A stretch of DNA of 64,000 nt. It comes from Actinokineospora bangkokensis (GTDB lineage: Bacteria > Actinomycetota > Actinomycetes > Mycobacteriales > Pseudonocardiaceae). The translations under genes and the position numbers were made by a program. Under the pieces are notes generated by a model. That model did no database searches, was not told the origin of the DNA, and was given only the letters and a program-made list of their open reading frames with translations. Positions within the stretch are counted from its first letter, which is position 1, and every line of letters starts with the position of its first letter. Shown piece after piece: positions 36,567-45,857 of the stretch. Location of the stretch: assembly GCF_001940455.1 (NCBI RefSeq), contig NZ_MKQR01000016.1, positions 403,125 through 467,124 of the forward strand, in the 5' to 3' direction.

Positions 36567-37067
36567 TCAGCCGCCCGCGGACCCCGGCAGCAGGTTCAGC
36601 AGCCCGCCCGCGGCCCAGATCCGGCGCACGAACTCCCCCGGCGGCACCAGGTCGACCACCGTGCCGTCCGCGCAGGTCAAGGTGGCCGCGACCGGGTCGA
36701 GGGTGACCCGGGAACCGGCCTCGACCAGGTCCAGGTCGGCGGGCCGGGCGGGGGTCAGGCAGGGCAGCCCGTTGTTGGTCGCGTTGCGGAAGAAGATCCG
36801 CGCGAAGTCGACGGCGACCACCGCCCCGACCTGGTTGAGCTTGATCGCCCGGATGGAGGTCTCCCGGCTCGACCCGCAGCCGAAGTTGCGGCCCGCGACG
36901 AACACGTCACCCGGGCGCACGTCCCTGGCGATGGCGGGGTCGTAGCCGTGGAACAGGCCGCGGCGCACCTTGTCCGGGTCCAGGCTGTAGAACGCGGGCG
37001 GGTGGATGACGTCGGTGTTGACGTCGTCGCCGAAGCGCCACACCCTGCCGGTGGTCGGGGCGGTCAC
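36567..37067 (-). CDS. Aconitase-family small subunit (LeuD/homoaconitase-like)
   Basis: A 166-residue swivel-domain subunit: [15 protein letters not shown] near the N-terminus, [18 protein letters not shown] in the middle and [22 protein letters not shown] after it. The SSRE motif supplies substrate-carboxylate binding and LeuD/AksE members share this size. It should join the large subunit encoded immediately upstream to isomerise a 2- or 3-hydroxy tricarboxylate by dehydration and rehydration. GTG 37067 overlaps the large-subunit stop by four bases. Specificity (isopropylmalate, homocitrate, other) is undetermined. Confidence 0.88.
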   Translation of the reverse strand: MTAPTTGRVWRFGDDVNTDVIHPPAFYSLDPDKVRRGLFHGYDPAIARDVRPGDVFVAGRNFGCGSSRETSIRAIKLNQVGAVVAVDFARIFFRNATNNGLPCLTPARPADLDLVEAGSRVTLDPVAATLTCADGTVVDLVPPGEFVRRIWAAGGLLNLLPGSAGG

Positions 37068-38356
37068 GACGCCTCCTCGGTGCCGCCGGGCAGGGCCGCG
37101 CCCGCCCGGTAGAGGTCGGGGGTCAGCGCGCCGCGCAGCGCGGCCCTGGCCACGGTGCGCGGCGAGGCCAGGTAGGTGCGGCTGTCCCAGTGCCCCATCC
37201 GGCCGCGGAAGTTGCGGTTGGAGCTGGAGACGCACACGTCGGCCGAGCCGAGCACGCCCTTGTCGATGCCGCCGCAGGCCCCGCAGCTGGAGTGGTTGAA
37301 CTGGGCCCCGGCCTCGGTCAGGGTCTCCACGTAGCCCGCGCGCAGGGCCTGCTTGAACACCTCCACCGACGCCGGGATCACCACGAACCGCACGTCGGGG
37401 TGCACCCGCTTGCCCTCGACCTCGGCCGCCGCCGCGGCGATGTCGGCGAGCCTGCCGCTGGCGCACGAGCCGAGGAACGCCGAGGTGATCGGGATCTCCT
37501 CCAGCTCGGTGATCGGCACCACGTTGCCCGGCGACCACGGCTTCGCGACCCGGGCGGTGAGGTCGGTCACGTCCAGCTCGACCACCCGCTCGTAGACCGC
37601 GTCGGCGTCGGGCCGCACGGGGTTGCCCAGGAACCGGCCGTCGCGGGCGGTGCAGTAGGCCTCGGTGACCTCGTCGGGGGCGAACACACCGAACTTGGCG
37701 CCGATCTCCACGGCCATGTTGGCGATGGCGAACCGGTCGTCCTGCGGCAGCCGGGTGGTGGTCTCGTCGTGGAACTCCAGGCTGCGGTACTGCGCGCCCG
37801 CCTCGCCGAGCAGGCGCAGCAGCTCCAGCACGACGTCGCGACCGCCGGACTCCTCGGGCAGCTCGCCGCGCAGCCGCACGGCGATGCTCGCGGGCTTGCG
37901 CATCCAGGTCTCACCGGTGGCGAGGGTGAACAGGATGTCGGTGGCGCCCATGCCGGTCGCGCAGGCGCCCACCGCCCCGGCCATGATGGTGTGGCTGTCG
38001 GCGCCGACGATGAGCCCGCCGGGCTGGCACAGCTCGTGCTCGACCAGCAGCTGGTGGCAGATGCCCTTGTCCAGCATGAGGTTCGGCATCCCCTGCCCGC
38101 GCGCCCAGCCGAGGAACTTGTTGGAGATGTCGGCGCGCTCGGCGGTGGCGGGCGGGGCGAAGTGGTCGTTGGTCAGCAGCACCTTCGACTTGTCCCAGAT
38201 GGACAGCCCGCGCCGCTCGAAGTCGTCGATGAGCAGCGCGGTGGTGGCGTCGTGGCCGAGCACCGCGTCCACCCGCACCCGCCGGTACTGCGCCGACCGG
38301 TCGTCGTCGAGGGTGTGCTCGTCGATGACCTTGTCGGAGATCGTCCTGCCGCTCAC
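37064..38356 (-). CDS. Aconitase-family large subunit (LeuC/homoaconitase-like)
   Basis: A 430-residue iron-sulfur hydro-lyase subunit. The three [4Fe-4S] cysteines are Cys298 (GSCASGR), Cys358 and Cys361 (SSCGACGG). The GADSHT motif near residue 119 and RNFRGRMG near 385 are family hallmarks. At about 420-430 residues it fits the short archaeal/Thermus LeuC/HacA branch rather than the long bacterial LeuC. GTG 38356 overlaps the synthase stop. With the synthase and small subunit it can carry out the first steps of a 2-oxoacid chain elongation. Confidence 0.9.
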   Translation of the reverse strand: MSGRTISDKVIDEHTLDDDRSAQYRRVRVDAVLGHDATTALLIDDFERRGLSIWDKSKVLLTNDHFAPPATAERADISNKFLGWARGQGMPNLMLDKGICHQLLVEHELCQPGGLIVGADSHTIMAGAVGACATGMGATDILFTLATGETWMRKPASIAVRLRGELPEESGGRDVVLELLRLLGEAGAQYRSLEFHDETTTRLPQDDRFAIANMAVEIGAKFGVFAPDEVTEAYCTARDGRFLGNPVRPDADAVYERVVELDVTDLTARVAKPWSPGNVVPITELEEIPITSAFLGSCASGRLADIAAAAAEVEGKRVHPDVRFVVIPASVEVFKQALRAGYVETLTEAGAQFNHSSCGACGGIDKGVLGSADVCVSSSNRNFRGRMGHWDSRTYLASPRTVARAALRGALTPDLYRAGAALPGGTEEAS

Positions 38357-39687
38357 CGCTGCCCCTCCGCCCGCTCACCCGGCGCCGGGACGCCCCGGGC
38401 CGCGCCGTCGCCGTCCGCGCGGCCCTCGTGCCGCAGCTTGCGGTGGCGCGCCACGACGAACTCCGGCGGCACCCCCGCCAGCGCCCGCGCGGTGAACTGC
38501 TCCTTGGCCGCGAAACCCACGTCGTGCAACGCCTTGTCCCGTCCCTCGACGGCCGTCTTCACCGCCTCCAGCAGCGCGCGGGCGGTGTCGTCGTCGACCT
38601 CCTCGGCCGTCCCGGTGCGCCGCAGCACCTCGCGCACCAGCGCGGTGCCGGAGTGCTTGCCCAGCACGTACTCCCGGTCCAGGCCGACCCAGGACGGCGG
38701 CAGCACCTCGTAGCTGCGCACGTCCTTGAGCATGCTGTCGACGTGCAGGCCGGACTCGTGCCGGTAGACGTTGACGCCGGTGACCGGCTTGGTGGCGCCC
38801 ATGTGGATGCCGCTGATCCGCTCGACGAACCGCGACAGCCCGGGCAGCGCCGCGGGGTCGACGCCGTGCGCCACGCCGTGCAGGTGGGTCAGCGAGGCCA
38901 GGCACTCGGCCAGGTCGGCGTTGCCCGCGCGCTCACCGATGCCGTTGACGGTGCAGGTGATGGCGCGCGCGCCCGCCTCCACCGCCGCGAGGGTGTTGGC
39001 GGTGGCCAGCCCGAAGTCGTTGTGGGCGTGGGTGCACAGCGCGATGCTCGGGTCGAGCCTGCCGACCAGCTCGCGCACCAGGCGCTGGGTGGAGCCCGGG
39101 TGGGCGCAGCCGACGGAGTCGGCCAGGATCAGCCGGGAGACCTCGCCGGGCAGGCAGACCTCGTCGATGAGGCGGGCCATGTGGTCGGGGTGGGCGCGGG
39201 TGGCGTCCTCGAAGACGACGTTGAGGCCCATGCCGTGCCCGAGCACCTCGTCCACGCCCGCGCGCATGATCGCCGCGGCCTGGTCGCGGGTGATGCCCAG
39301 GGTCTCGCGCAGCCGCAGGTCGGAGGTGGGCATGAAGAGGAAGACCTCGTCGGCGCCCGCCTTGCGGGCCGCGGCGATGTCCTGCTGCACCGGGCGGGCG
39401 GTGGCGCCGAGGGAGGCGGTGACGCCCGCCTCGCGCATCCCCTGCATGGCCTCGACGTCGGCGCCGGAGGCGGCGGGGAAGCCCGCGTCGAGCACCCGCA
39501 CACCCGCCTCGGACAGCAGCTGGGCCAGCCGCACCTTCTCCTCGACGGTGAACCAGACGCCGGGGGTCTGCTCGCCGTCGCGCAGCGTGCAGTCGATCAC
39601 GTCCACCGAGGTGGGCATGCCCGGGGTGGGCGCGGTGCCGGGCGGCACGGGGTGGGTGGGTGCGTCGGCGCGGTCGTGGGCGTCCAC
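38353..39687 (-). CDS. Homocitrate/isopropylmalate-synthase-family enzyme
   Basis: A 444-residue HMGL-like carbon-carbon ligase that condenses acetyl-CoA with a 2-oxo acid. Motifs: [16 protein letters not shown] (metal and substrate binding), the THAHNDFG metal-binding His pair, [12 protein letters not shown], and [10 protein letters not shown] with GKHSGTALV. The length and missing LeuA regulatory domain resemble NifV/AksA homocitrate synthases. A ~50-residue C-terminal extension, rich in Arg and ending PGERAEGQR, is unusual. GTG 39687 is chosen; Met at 39618 is an alternative. It lies in an operon with aconitase subunits and transporter genes; the true substrate is unknown. Confidence 0.85.
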   Translation of the reverse strand: MDAHDRADAPTHPVPPGTAPTPGMPTSVDVIDCTLRDGEQTPGVWFTVEEKVRLAQLLSEAGVRVLDAGFPAASGADVEAMQGMREAGVTASLGATARPVQQDIAAARKAGADEVFLFMPTSDLRLRETLGITRDQAAAIMRAGVDEVLGHGMGLNVVFEDATRAHPDHMARLIDEVCLPGEVSRLILADSVGCAHPGSTQRLVRELVGRLDPSIALCTHAHNDFGLATANTLAAVEAGARAITCTVNGIGERAGNADLAECLASLTHLHGVAHGVDPAALPGLSRFVERISGIHMGATKPVTGVNVYRHESGLHVDSMLKDVRSYEVLPPSWVGLDREYVLGKHSGTALVREVLRRTGTAEEVDDDTARALLEAVKTAVEGRDKALHDVGFAAKEQFTARALAGVPPEFVVARHRKLRHEGRADGDGAARGVPAPGERAEGQR

Positions 39688-39730
39688 GGGCAGCGGTCCC
39701 CTCTCTCGGTTGGGCCGGGACTTCGATCGG

Positions 39731-40549
39731 TCATCGGGCCCCCGCCCGGGCAGCGCCCACCCGTTCCCCCCAGCCGCCGGACCGCGCGCGGTGCCACCCG
39801 AGGGCGCGCCGCTCCACGGCCAGCAGCGCGGTGTTGAGGGCGTAGCCGAACACCCCCAGCACCACCAGCACCGCCCAGGAGGCGGCGAAGTCGAACTTGT
39901 TCTGCGCGTCGCGCAGCTGCGCGCCCAGCCCGCCGTTGGCCGCGAACAGCTCCGCGACCACCACGAGCACCAGCGCCTGCGACAGGCTGACCCGCAGCCC
40001 GGCGAACACCTTGGGCAGCGCGGCGGGCAGCACGACCCGCAGCAGCGCCGCCCCCGGCGACAACCGGAAGGCGCGCGCGGTGTCCAGCTGCACCGGGTCC
40101 ACCGAGCGCACACCATCCACAGTGGACATCAGCACCGCCCACACCGCGCCGAACACCGCGACGGTGAGCACCATCTGCGCGCCCAGGGTGGTCAGCAGCA
40201 CGAACACCGGCACCAGGGCGGGCAGCGGCAGCGAGCGGAAGAACGCGAACACCGGCCCGGCGGCGACCGAGGCCGAGCGCGAGGAGCCGAGCAGCACGCC
40301 CAGCGCCACGCCGAGCACCGAGGCCAGCGCCCACCCGCCGACCACGCGGCCCAGGCTGGTGAGCGGGCCGTCCCAGGCCGCGGTGGTGAGGAACCCCGCG
40401 GTGGCGGGGGCGGACAGCCACAGGCGGCCCGCCGCGCCCAGGATCTCCAGCGGCGCGGGGAAGAACGGGTGGTAGGCGGCCGCGGCGACGACCTGCCACA
40501 CCAGCACGACGGCGGCGAAGGTGCCCCAGCGCAGCGCGAAGCCCCTCAC
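39731..40549 (-). CDS. ABC transporter permease, NitT/TauT (SsuC) family
   Basis: A 272-residue permease with about six membrane segments. The family EAA-type loop reads LDTARAFRLSPGAALLRVVLPAALPKVFAG. It pairs with the adjacent permease to form the membrane channel for the NMT1-like binding protein. GTG 40549 overlaps the stop of the first permease (GTGA). It ends with a basic cytosolic tail. No ATPase gene is present in the operon. Confidence 0.9.
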   Translation of the reverse strand: MRGFALRWGTFAAVVLVWQVVAAAAYHPFFPAPLEILGAAGRLWLSAPATAGFLTTAAWDGPLTSLGRVVGGWALASVLGVALGVLLGSSRSASVAAGPVFAFFRSLPLPALVPVFVLLTTLGAQMVLTVAVFGAVWAVLMSTVDGVRSVDPVQLDTARAFRLSPGAALLRVVLPAALPKVFAGLRVSLSQALVLVVVAELFAANGGLGAQLRDAQNKFDFAASWAVLVVLGVFGYALNTALLAVERRALGWHRARSGGWGERVGAARAGAR

Positions 40550-41313
40550 CGCGGCCGCACCTCGCGCGCGCCCCAGCCGAGCCAGCGCCGCTGGGCGCGC
40601 TCCAGGCCCTCGTTGATCAGGTAGCCGAGCAGGCCCGCGACGACCACGCCCGCGAGCACCTGGTCCATCCTGGTCACCCCGCTCGCCGCGACGAGGATGA
40701 ACTCCCCGATGCCGCCGCTGGTCCCGGTCAGCATCTCCACGCCGATGAGCACCGACAGCCCGATCGCGGCGGAGAGCCGCAACCCGGTGAGCACGAACGG
40801 CGCCACGCTGGGCAGGGCCACCCGCGCCAGCACCGCGGCCCGGCCCAGGCCGAACGAGCGCGCGGTCTCCACCAGCAGCGGCTCGACCTCCTCGAAGGCG
40901 TAGGTGGTGGCGAACAGCACCGGCCACAGCGCGGCGAAGGCGGTGAGCCCGATCTTGGTGCCGGGTCCGCCGCCGACGGCGACCACGGCCAGCGGCACCA
41001 TCGCCACGGTGGGGATGGGCCGCAGGAACTCCACCACCGAGCGGCTGGCCGCCCTGGCGGTGGCCGAACTGCCCAGCAGCAGCCCGAGCGGCACGCCGAT
41101 GGCCACGGCGATCAGCAGCCCGATGGCCCAGGACAGCACGGTCGCCACGACCCCGAGCAGGAACCCGCCGTCGCCGAGCAGCGCGACGACCCGCGGCAGC
41201 ACCTCGCTGGGCGGGGGCAGGTACCCGTCCAGGAACACCCCGGAGCGGCCCGCGGCCTCCCACACCAGGAGGACGCAGGCCGCGCCGAGGAGCCGCAGCA
41301 GGCCGTCGCGCAC
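40546..41313 (-). CDS. ABC transporter permease, NitT/TauT (SsuC) family
   Basis: A 255-residue permease with six predicted segments and the EAA loop ARSFGLGRAAVLARVALPSVAPFVLTG. The N-terminal pattern PPPSEVLPRVVALL and the later FLRPIPTVAMVPLAVV are typical of SsuC/TauC/ThiX proteins. GTG 41313 lies four bases past the stop of the binding-protein gene. Two non-identical permeases suggest a heterodimeric channel. Confidence 0.9.
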   Translation of the reverse strand: MRDGLLRLLGAACVLLVWEAAGRSGVFLDGYLPPPSEVLPRVVALLGDGGFLLGVVATVLSWAIGLLIAVAIGVPLGLLLGSSATARAASRSVVEFLRPIPTVAMVPLAVVAVGGGPGTKIGLTAFAALWPVLFATTYAFEEVEPLLVETARSFGLGRAAVLARVALPSVAPFVLTGLRLSAAIGLSVLIGVEMLTGTSGGIGEFILVAASGVTRMDQVLAGVVVAGLLGYLINEGLERAQRRWLGWGAREVRPR

Positions 41314-41317
41314 GCGC

Positions 41318-42370
41318 TCAGCCCGCGGGGGTGCCCAGCACCATGGGCTTGATGTCGAACCGCTCGGAGATCAGGCCGAACTCCTGCATCAGGTCCGGCA
41401 CCCGCTGCAACCGGGTGGCGTCGGTGGTGATCGGGTAGTCCGGCAGGTGCAGCACCGGGGCGATCTCGGCCTTGACGCCCGCGTTCTGCACCAGCGCTTG
41501 GCGCACGGCGTCGTCGCCGGTGCGGGTGGCCGCCTCTCGGTGGGCCTTCTCCACCGCGCGCTGGAAGGCCGCGACGGTCCTGGGGTTCTGCTGGGTGGTC
41601 TTCTCCAGCGCGGCGTAGCCGTTGAGCGCGATGCCCTCCAGCCTGCCGGTCATCGGCTGGAAGACGGTGAACACGCCGAGCTGGGCCTGGGCGACCGAGA
41701 GGAACGGCTCGACCAGGAACGCCGCGTCGACCTCACCGGAGGCCAGCTTGGGCAGCATGTCGGGGAACTTCATCTGCTGCCACTGGATGCCGGAGGTGTC
41801 GGCCTTGGCCGCCTTCATGCCCGCCATCACCGCCAGGTCGGCCATCGAGCCGGTCGAGGTGACCGCGATCCGCTTGCCCTGCAGGTCCGCGGGGCTGCGC
41901 AGCGGGGAGTCCTTGGCCACCACGACCGCGGTGGTGTCCGGCTTGGCCGCCGAGGCGTCGGCGACGACCTTGATGTTGGTCGCGCCGCGGCCCTTCTGCT
42001 GCGCCTGCACCAGCAGCGGGTAGCTGGCGAAGGCGAAGTCGACGTCGCCGCCGAGCAGCGAGGTGATGACGTCACCGCCGCCGCCCTTGACGACCAGCTC
42101 GACGTCGAGGCCCTGCTCGGTGAAGTAGCCCTGGGACTTGGCCACCCACAGCGGGGCCATGTCGGTCGAGGGGATGACCGCCACCCGCACCTTGGGCTTC
42201 TCCGGGCCACCGCCCTGGGCCGCCGCCGGGGCGGCGTCGTCGGACCCGCCGAGCAGGCCGCACCCGGACGCGGCCAGGGCCACCGCGGTCGCCGCGGCGG
42301 CCAGCCGCACCGCCCGCATCAGGCCCCGGGTCCGGGCCACCGGTCGGCCGCAGCCGCCGCTTCGCACCAC
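41318..42370 (-). CDS. NMT1/THI5-like (NitT/TauT) substrate-binding lipoprotein
   Basis: A 350-residue lipoprotein. After a basic n-region, the lipobox LAASGC places the lipidated Cys at residue 37; a Gly/Ala/Asp linker follows. The mature domain is of the NMT1/SsuA type: VIPSTDMAPLWVAKSQGYF, LLGGDVDFAFASYPLLV, GKRIAVTSTGSMADL and ASGEVDAAFLVEPF. Ligands of this fold include nitrate, sulfonates, taurine and pyrimidine precursors; this one is unknown. GTG 42370 is preceded by AGGAG at six bases, better than Met 42319. First gene of the operon ending at 36567. Confidence 0.9.
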   Translation of the reverse strand: MVRSGGCGRPVARTRGLMRAVRLAAAATAVALAASGCGLLGGSDDAAPAAAQGGGPEKPKVRVAVIPSTDMAPLWVAKSQGYFTEQGLDVELVVKGGGGDVITSLLGGDVDFAFASYPLLVQAQQKGRGATNIKVVADASAAKPDTTAVVVAKDSPLRSPADLQGKRIAVTSTGSMADLAVMAGMKAAKADTSGIQWQQMKFPDMLPKLASGEVDAAFLVEPFLSVAQAQLGVFTVFQPMTGRLEGIALNGYAALEKTTQQNPRTVAAFQRAVEKAHREAATRTGDDAVRQALVQNAGVKAEIAPVLHLPDYPITTDATRLQRVPDLMQEFGLISERFDIKPMVLGTPAG

Positions 42371-42863
42371 CGCTTGCTCCTGTCTCGCAGATGAGTCTTC
42401 GACTGCCGAATCGTGGGCGCACTCCTCCACGCGGCGAGCCGACTTTAACCCCCCGATCGCGCATCCTGGATCACACGTCGGCAACGGTGTACCGCCCTAC
42501 GGCGCAAGCCCCCTGCACCCAGTCACCACGATTATCACGACATTACCGGCGGGTAGTAACGGCGTACGTACGGCCTGAGCACCTGAAACACCGTCACGGC
42601 CAGCGGGTAACCGACTCGCGAATGCCAGTGCGAGGAGTCACCGTACGGCCGAAAGTTAACTCCTGGTGGCATTTGGACCCCCACTCCGCCCAATGGGGCC
42701 GGACGTTGACAGGATTGCCCAGCGTGCCAGTATCCCCGCATGCGCGAGCGGCGAATCGGCGTCACCAGACATTTCCCGGAAACGGCGGTGACCCCGGGCT
42801 GACGTCGCTCGTTGGCTGGTTGCAGCACCCCCGAACCCTGCCGATCACCAGGAGGCCCCACCG
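42371..42863. other. 493-bp divergent intergenic region
   Basis: It separates the transporter operon (minus) from the conservon-like operon (plus). Around 42541-42560 an imperfect dyad TTACC..GGGTA..TAA and, nearby, the palindrome CGTACGTACG (42563-42572) could be operators; ACCGTACGGC recurs near 42641. A plus-strand promoter candidate is listed separately. I see no convincing gene or known riboswitch. Confidence 0.5.
42706..42734 (+). promoter_or_regulatory. Sigma70-like promoter for the conservon-like operon
   Basis: TTGACA at 42706-42711, then 16-17 bases to CAGTAT/AGTATC around 42728-42734. The -35 box is a perfect consensus and the site lies about 130 bases upstream of the kinase start on the same strand. 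Confidence 0.55.
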
Positions 42864-45857
42864 GTGAGCGCGGACGACAGCACCCCGGCACCGCCGTCCA
42901 CCCCGGACGCGCGACCGGACCACGACCGCGCCATCCTGGCGCCCAAACCGTACCGTCCCAAGCGGACGACTGCGTCGAACAGCCCATGGCGTCCCGCCAA
43001 TTGGCGGCTGCGCACCAAGATGACGGTCGTGCTCGTGGTGCCCGCGCTGACCGCCGCGGTGTTCGGCTGGCTGCGGGTGCAGGCCGAGCTGGACAACGCC
43101 GAGGGCTACCAGCGCATCGTCGACCAGGTGGACGTGGCGCAGGCGGTGACCGGGCTGGTGCACCAGCTCCAGGCCGAGCGCGCGATCGTGGTGACCCACG
43201 TCGCCGCCGGGGACGCGGGCCTGGCCGAGGACCCCGAGGTGCGCGGGCAGTTCACCGACACCAACGGCGCGGTCTTCGAGTTCCGCAGGGCGCTGGAGGG
43301 CCTGGAGCTGGCCGACACCGACAAGCGCGACCGCTACCAGTTGGCCTACGACCAGTTGCGCCAACTGGACGCGCTGCGCAACCTGGCCTCCGGCGCGGTG
43401 TACCCGGACCTGGCGGTGCTCAGCAGCTACACCGGGCTGATCGACCCGCTGGTGCAGCTGGGCCGGGAGATCTCCTCCGACACCGGGCCGTCGCGGGTGA
43501 GCACGGCCGTGCAGACCCTGGGGCAGGCCAAGGAGCGCGGCGCGCAGCTCGACGCGCTGCTGCTGATCGCCTCGGTGCGCAACTCCTTCGGCGCGGCCAG
43601 CGTGCAGAACCGGGCTCGCTCGGCCGAAGCCGGGTTCGAGGCCTCGATCGCGGACTTCGTGGCGGTGGCCACCCCCGACGAGCGGCAGGCCTACAACGAC
43701 GGTTACTCCGGGCCAGAGGTCGACCGGCGGCGGGCTATCGCGCAGACCGCGCTGTCCAGCGTCGACCCGAACGCCCCGCTGGACACCGACGTCACCGCGC
43801 TGCGGTCCACCTCCACCGCGGCCAACGACAAGCTGCGCGGGGTGGAGACCGACCTGGTGTCGCGGCTGCGGGGGCAGGCCGCGACCGCCGCGGACGCCGC
43901 GCTGGCCGCCGCCACCCGCGACGCGGTGATCGTGCTGGCGCTGCTGGTGGTGGCCCTGGCGCTGATGTTCTACGTGGCCAGGACCATCCTGACCCCGATC
44001 CGCACGCTGCGCCGCGAGGCGCTGGACGTGGCCAGGGTGCGGCTGCCGGAGACGGTCAAGCGGATCCTGGCCGACCCGAACCCGGTGGAGGCGGCCAAGA
44101 GCGCGGTGGACCCGGTGCGGGTCTCCGGCGGCGAGGAGATCGGCCAGCTGGCCCGGTCGTTCGACGCGGTGCACGAGCAGGCGGTGCGGATGGCCACCGA
44201 GCAGGCGGTGCTGCGCGACAGCGTCAACTCCATCTTCGTCAACCTGTCCCGCCGCAGCCAGGCGCTCATCGAGCGGCAGCTGGCCGAGCTCGACCAGCTC
44301 GAGCGCGACGAGCAGGACCCCGACCGGCTGGGCCGGTTCTTCGTCCTGGACCACCTGGCCGCGCGGATGCGGCGCAACTCCGAGAACCTGCTGATCCTCT
44401 CCGGCAGCGGCCTGGCCAAGCGGATGGCCCGGCCGGTGCCGGTGGGCGAGGTCGTGGAATCGGCGCTCTCGGAGGTCGAGCACTACACCAGGGTGCGGGT
44501 CAAGCAGGTGCCCGAGCTGGTGGTGCAGGGCCGGGTGGTCAAGGACCTGGTGCACCTGATCGCGGAGCTGCTGGACAACGCCGCGACGTTCTCCGCCCCG
44601 CAGACGCAGGTCGTGGTCGCCTCGGCCAGGGTGCGCTCGGGCGAGCTGGCCATCCAGATCTCCGACGAGGGCATGGGCATGTCCGACGACGAGCTGGCCG
44701 ACGCCAACGAGCGGCTGGCCGACCCGCCGGACTTCGACGTCTCGCTCTCCCGCCGGATGGGCCTGTACGTGGTGGCCCGGTTGGCCCAGCGGCACGACAT
44801 CCGGGTGCGCCTGCACGGCGGGGTGGACGCGGGCACCACGGCGGTCATCACCATCCCGGCCGAGCTGGTGGCCGAACCGCGCCGCGGCGGCCCGGCGACC
44901 GACCCCGGCCCGCTGACCGGCGCGCCCGCCCCGCGCCGCCCGTCCTTCGCCGGGAACCTGCCGGTGGCCAACCCGAACACCCCGTGGTTCGCGGGCGGCG
45001 GCGACGAGGCCCCCGGCCGCGCCGCGCAGGACACCGACGTGGAGGCGGCGCCGGGCGCGCTGCCCAAGCGCACCCCCACCGCGGGCGGCGAGACCACCCG
45101 CCGCACCGCCACCCCGGCGGGCGGTCTCCCCACGGCCACGCGCAACGGCACGGCCACCCCGCCCGGGGGCACCCCCCGCCCCCAGCGCGGCACCGCCACT
45201 CCCCCCGGCGGCGTCCCGCGGGCAGGCAAGGCGGGCGCGGCCACCCCGGCGGGCGGCGTCCCCCACGCGCCCGCCCAGCCCAAGCAGGGCGCCTCGGCGA
45301 CCTCGTCCCACGGCGTCGCGCAGGCCACCGGGGCCAAGCAGGCCACCCGGCCCGCGACCGGCACGCCCGCGGGCGGCGTCCCCCGCGTCCAGCGGCAGGC
45401 CACGAACGGTACCGCCACCCCGCCGGGCGGCACCCCGCAGGCGACCCGCACGACCACCCCGGCGGGCGGGATCCCGCAGGCCGGGCGCCCGGCCACCCCG
45501 CCCAGCGGCGTCCCGCAGGCCGGGCGCACCAGCACGCCTCCCGGGGGCATCCCGCAGGCGGGGCGCACCGCCACTCCCCCGGCGGGCGTGCCGCGGGCGG
45601 GCACCGGCGGCACCGCGGGCCGCGCGGGCGGGACGGGCACCCCGCCGCCCGGCAGGCACACGATCCCCGGCGCGGGGCAGCCGCCCCAGGCCGACCAGGG
45701 CACCGAGGAGGCGACGACGGTGAACGGCTTCGAGGCGCCGCAGCGCTCACCGGAGGAGATCCGGGCCCGGCTCTCGGGCTTCCAGCAGGGGCTGCGCCGC
45801 GCGCGGCGACCCGAACCGGCCGAGGACGACCGGTCCGGCGCCCGGGGCGAGCGGTGA
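42864..45857 (+). CDS. CvnA-like nitrate/nitrite-sensing histidine-kinase-fold protein
   Basis: A 997-residue membrane protein. After a cytosolic N-terminus, TM1 (about 54-72) is followed by a ~280-residue all-helical NIT sensor domain (QLQAERAIVV..., RNLASGAVYPDLAVLSSYT). TM2 (about 350-370) leads to HAMP and a HATPase domain (ELLDNAATFSAP, SDEGMGMSDDEL, MGLYVVARLA). No phosphorylatable His box is evident, typical of conservon CvnA/Nla6-like kinases. Residues about 745-930 are a long Pro/Gly/Thr-rich tail of TPxGGxPxAxR-like repeats. GTG 42864 has AGGAGG upstream. The stop overlaps the roadblock gene. Confidence 0.9.
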   Translation: MSADDSTPAPPSTPDARPDHDRAILAPKPYRPKRTTASNSPWRPANWRLRTKMTVVLVVPALTAAVFGWLRVQAELDNAEGYQRIVDQVDVAQAVTGLVHQLQAERAIVVTHVAAGDAGLAEDPEVRGQFTDTNGAVFEFRRALEGLELADTDKRDRYQLAYDQLRQLDALRNLASGAVYPDLAVLSSYTGLIDPLVQLGREISSDTGPSRVSTAVQTLGQAKERGAQLDALLLIASVRNSFGAASVQNRARSAEAGFEASIADFVAVATPDERQAYNDGYSGPEVDRRRAIAQTALSSVDPNAPLDTDVTALRSTSTAANDKLRGVETDLVSRLRGQAATAADAALAAATRDAVIVLALLVVALALMFYVARTILTPIRTLRREALDVARVRLPETVKRILADPNPVEAAKSAVDPVRVSGGEEIGQLARSFDAVHEQAVRMATEQAVLRDSVNSIFVNLSRRSQALIERQLAELDQLERDEQDPDRLGRFFVLDHLAARMRRNSENLLILSGSGLAKRMARPVPVGEVVESALSEVEHYTRVRVKQVPELVVQGRVVKDLVHLIAELLDNAATFSAPQTQVVVASARVRSGELAIQISDEGMGMSDDELADANERLADPPDFDVSLSRRMGLYVVARLAQRHDIRVRLHGGVDAGTTAVITIPAELVAEPRRGGPATDPGPLTGAPAPRRPSFAGNLPVANPNTPWFAGGGDEAPGRAAQDTDVEAAPGALPKRTPTAGGETTRRTATPAGGLPTATRNGTATPPGGTPRPQRGTATPPGGVPRAGKAGAATPAGGVPHAPAQPKQGASATSSHGVAQATGAKQATRPATGTPAGGVPRVQRQATNGTATPPGGTPQATRTTTPAGGIPQAGRPATPPSGVPQAGRTSTPPGGIPQAGRTATPPAGVPRAGTGGTAGRAGGTGTPPPGRHTIPGAGQPPQADQGTEEATTVNGFEAPQRSPEEIRARLSGFQQGLRRARRPEPAEDDRSGARGER
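45100..45650 (+). repeat. Coding repeats TPxGG(V/I/T)PxAxR in the kinase tail
   Basis: Roughly twelve imperfect units of 11-14 residues, built round TP-P/A-GG-x-P-x-A, occupy residues about 745-930 of the CvnA-like protein. At DNA level they give recurrent CACCCCGGCGGGCGG-type segments. The tail is predicted to be disordered and basic, with Pro-rich character suitable for protein docking. Confidence 0.8.

Noticed and set aside
42371-42470. Possible riboswitch or sulfur-responsive leader before the NMT1-like lipoprotein gene
   Set aside because: I could not match SAM, TPP or other known consensus elements, and the short upstream frame MRDRGVKVG has no ribosome binding site and is not a convincing Cys leader.
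45100-45650. Possible CRISPR-like or minisatellite array
   Set aside because: The repeats are in frame, imperfect and code for a Pro/Gly-rich protein tail; there are no equal-length unique spacers.
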